Below, piece after piece: positions 60,863 through 64,000 of a stretch of DNA of 64,000 nt. Each line of letters begins with the position of its first letter. Position 1 is the first letter of the stretch. The DNA is taken from positions 47,781,259 through 47,845,258 of the forward strand of contig CM039503.1 in assembly GCA_022432975.1 (NCBI GenBank), read 5' to 3'. This stretch comes from Begonia masoniana (taxonomy: Eukaryota > Streptophyta > Magnoliopsida > Cucurbitales > Begoniaceae). The notes under the pieces are model-generated. The model ran no database searches. It was not told the DNA's origin and saw only the letters and a program-made list of their open reading frames with translations. The translations under genes were made by a program, and so were the position numbers.

Positions 60863-63800
60863 TCACATGACACATAGTCCTAAGGCAGACCTCAATTCTT
60901 CAAATCTCACACCATCCAAAACTTTGGTAAAAATATCGGCAATTTGTTTTTTGGTCACCATAAGCTCCAAATTAATAATTTTGTCCTCTACTAGAGATCG
61001 AATAAAATGATGTCGTATATCAATATGTTTTGTCCGTGAATGCTGAACATGATTTTTAGAAATATTGATAGCGCTCAAATTATCACCGTAGAGGGTCATG
61101 CCACCTTGTGTGACACCATAGTCTTTCATCATTTGTTTCATCCAAAGAAGCTGCGTACAACTGCTACCTGCTGCAATATATTCTGCCTCGGCAGTAGAAT
61201 TTTGCTTTTTGCTGAACCATGACACCAAGTTATGTCCAACATAAAAACATCCACCCGAAGTGCTTTTTCGATCATCAAAACTTCCTGCCAGTCAGCATCA
61301 CAATAACCCACTAGATTTGCATTAGAGTCGAATGAATACCCTATATTATAGTTTGTTGTTCTGCTAACATATTTAAGAATCTGTTTGACTGATACTAGGT
61401 GTGACTCCTTCGGATTTGATTGAAATCGAGCACATAAACCCATGCTATAACAAATATTTGGTCGGCTGGCGGTTATATATAATAGACTTCCAATCATGCT
61501 TCTATATAAACGTGAATCAATAGCAATACCCTTCTCGTCTTTGAAAATTTTCTCATGTGTCCCAATGGGTGTTCTACTCGGTCTTGCATTCTCGAGCTTA
61601 AATTTTTTCAATAAATTATTGGCATATTTGGCTTGGGAAATAAAAATACCATTCTTTTCTTGCTGAATTTGAAGTCTAAGGAAATAATTGAGTTCTCCAA
61701 TCATACTCATCTCAAATTCTCTAGTTATTTGAGTAACAAATTCATCCACCATCACCTGTGACACCGAGCCAAACACTATGTCATCAACATAAATTTGAGC
61801 GAGTAAAAACTGACCTTTGTCATGGCGGACGTTTTATCTACTCCCCCTCACTCATATCCTTTGGATAATAAATATTGTGTGAATCGTTCATACCATGCAC
61901 GAGGAGCTTGTTTAAGCCCATATAATGCCTTCTTCAATTTATAAACATACTCGGGATGATGAGGGTCTTCAAAACCCTTTGGTTGAGCAACATAAACCTC
62001 TTCATTAAGAAAACCATTGAGAAATGCACTTTTCACATCCATTTGATATAGCTTGAACCGCATAACACAAGCAATAGCCAAGAGAACCCGAATAGATTCA
62101 AGACGAGCAACCGGGGCGAATGTTTCATCAAAATCAATTCCTTCAATTTGAGAATACCCTTGAGCAACTAGTCAAGCTTTGTTGCGAGTAATGTTGTCAT
62201 GCTCATCGCTCTTGTTCTTGTAGATCCACTTAGTACCAATAACATTCACACGGGAGGACATGGTACTAAGTCCCAAACTTGATTTCAGGAGAATTGGTTG
62301 AGTTCTTCTTGGATAGCTCCTATCCAGTATTCATCTAGTAATGCTTCTTTCACATTCTTGGGCTCAATAATTGATGTAAAACATGTCATTTGAATCATTT
62401 CTCGATAATTCACCCTCGGCTTATTCCTGGTTCGTATACCATCATTCAGGCCACCAATAACCTCATCTATAGGATGATTCTTTTGAACACTTGTGGATGG
62501 TTGCCTGTTGTGTGAAGTAGTCACCTCCGCTTCATCAATTGTCTCAGTCTGATTTGTGACACCGCTTGAGACACCCTCTGTGACACCGGGTGGAACACTA
62601 GTGCCTTCATTATTTGAAATTTGGTCTGCATCTTCTTTTGGATTATGAGCTGTGTCCAGAGAGTCGTTTACTTGAACATTCGCAGATTTGATGACAGTTC
62701 GAGTTCTTTTGTTGTAAACTCAATAAGCACGGCTATTTGTAGCATACCCGAGAAAGATAACCTCATCACTCTTGGGATCAAGTTTCTCCCTGTGTTCCCT
62801 GTCATTCAACACAAAGCAGATGCTGCCAAACGAATGAAAATAATTAAGATTCAGAGTTTTACCTTTCCATATCTCATAGGGTGTCATAGAAGTTTTGCCG
62901 CGAAGATACACCCGATTAATGGTGTATAACAAGCTGTGTTCATAGCTTTAGCCTAGAACTTTTGAGAACATCCCTTTCATGTAGAATTACTCGAGTCATT
63001 TCAGCCAATGTACGGTTCTTCCTTTCAACGATCCCATTTTGTTGAGGAGTCTTAGGTGCCGAGAATTCATGAGCAATCCCTAGGTGTTTACAGAAATCCG
63101 AGAATTCAAAATTTTCAAACTCTCTTTTATGGTCACTGCGAATGCGAATAATCTTCAAGATAACACAATCTTTTTCACGTTGGAGTCGAGTACACATTGA
63201 TTTGAAGGCTCTAAAAGTGTCAGACTTTTCTTTAAGAAATTTCACCCATGTGTAGCGTGAGAAATCATCAATAGTAACGAAGACATACCGTTTTCCTCCA
63301 ATACTTTCAACAGGCATTGGCTCCATTAGATCCATGTGGAGTAATTCAAGTACCTGGGTAGTTGTGGATGACTGTGACATCGGGTGCGACACCTTGGTTT
63401 GATTTCCAATATGACATGGTCCACATAATTTTTCTTCATCAAACTTTAATACAGGAATTCCCCGGACAGCACCTTTCGAAATAATCTTTTCAAGCATTCT
63501 GAAATTAACATGTCCCAAATTTCTATGCCATAGGATAGTGTCTTCCATACTCGACCGAAGGCAAGTAGACGAGGAAGAAATAAGATAGCAATTGTCGGAT
63601 GATCTAACTCCTTCAATAACACACTTCTTGTTTTGATCGGACACCACACATTTTTCTCTTATGAATTGCACATTCAATTCTTGATCGCAAAGCTGGCTAA
63701 TACTGATTAGATTAGATTTCAGACCATCTACCAATAAAACATTACTCAACTTTGGTAAACCAGGAACATTCAACGTTCCCCTTCCAATGACATCCGTTGA

Positions 63801-63971
63801 GACACCGTTGCCGAAAGTTAATTTTCCCATGGATTTAGGTATAATGTTCTTCAAATATCTATCTTCACCTATCATATGTTTAGAACATCCGCTATCAAAA
63901 TACCATGCTTTGGTTCCGATCGCCTTTAGTGAAAGATGTGTAACATTACACTTCACATTTGATTTCTTCAC
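60863..63971 (-). pseudogene. Sirevirus-like copia pol (protease-integrase-RT-RNase H), broken
   Basis: At 63971-62940: protease site WYFDSGCSKHM, LWHRNLGHVNF, HMDLMEPM, integrase FVTIDDFSRYTWV, RSDHKREF, TPQQNGIVERKNRT. After a frameshift, 62932-62720: TPYEIWKGK, FGSICFVLND. The linker and RT follow at 62524-61840 ([42 protein letters not shown]) and 61776-61138 (LNYFLRLQIQQ, QAKYANNLLKKF, GSLLYITASRP). The RT YVDDI box near 61780-61800 is damaged by frame loss. RNase H is at 61228-60863 (TAEAEYIAA, HIDIRHHFIR, ADIFTKVLD). Copia order is kept. Confidence 0.9.
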
Positions 63972-64000
63972 CCATTTTTGATAAGGGAATCTATAAGAAG

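Larger units (their letters stand above)
54365..64000 (-). mobile_element. Sirevirus-like copia element, continues beyond window, split by family Y
   Basis: The left (3') LTR at 54365-55184 is followed by 3' sequence, the family Y insertion (55341-59114), more 3' sequence with repeated ctccccct tracts, an env-like ORF (59860-60390) and pol (60863-63971) on the - strand. An env-like gene downstream of pol and several polypurine tracts are typical of Sireviruses. The 5' LTR and gag lie past 64000. Confidence 0.8.

Overview
The window is eudicot plant nuclear DNA. This is inferred from intron-containing plant genes with GT-AG splice sites (an ABCG half-transporter and a plastid UbiA-type prenyltransferase of the MenA/ABC4 family), relics of a 3-ketoacyl-CoA synthase and of an ARF-like gene, and dense nested plant retrotransposons and MULEs. 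The sequence alone does not fix the species. Only the ABCG gene and the MenA gene look intact. Nearly everything else is transposon, solo LTR, tandem repeat or pseudogene.

Layout. 1-6923: a long LTR-like element (family Y) whose left end lies outside the window. It carries a 97-bp tandem array and is split by a second long LTR-like element (family X, 1582-6378) filled with a 28-bp array. About 7047-7635: a 23-bp minisatellite. 8634-15135: a KCS pseudogene cut in two by a Ty1-copia element (9372-14637) that has two LTRs, a perfect 5-bp target duplication and a tRNA-iMet primer site. 16179-19376: a decayed copia element on the + strand followed by a Ty3/gypsy RT scrap. 20085-20966: a solo LTR with a perfect target duplication. 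21279-23045: a partial, broken copy of the 5' part of the MenA gene.

23069-32874: a Mutator-like element with terminal inverted repeats of about 600 bp. A MURA-type transposase runs inward from the right end (- strand). A gene of the putative plant transposon protein (Transposase_32-like) family runs inward from the left end (+ strand). Nested between them is a non-autonomous LTR element with its own member of that second family. 33336-35891: the ABCG half-transporter (8 exons, 664 aa, - strand). 37127-46190: MenA/ABC4 (11 exons, - strand). Its introns hold a copia relic, a GA-rich minisatellite that copies a splice donor, and a duplicated exon. 46802-47885: a possible small three-exon gene.

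48195-64000: a Sirevirus-type LTR copy, a hAT transposase fragment, a copia gag-RT deletion chimera, a second family X element, an ARF-like exon relic, and a Sirevirus-like copia (- strand, env-like ORF, several polypurine tracts). The copia is interrupted by a complete family Y element (55341-59114) containing about 80 tandem hairpin units.

The two live genes act in different processes: MenA in plastid naphthoquinone (phylloquinone) prenylation, ABCG in membrane export. Their adjacency suggests no shared pathway. The most unusual material is the set of long LTR-like elements in which each copy has amplified a different internal repeat, and the two-gene MULE with a related gene in a nested retroelement.
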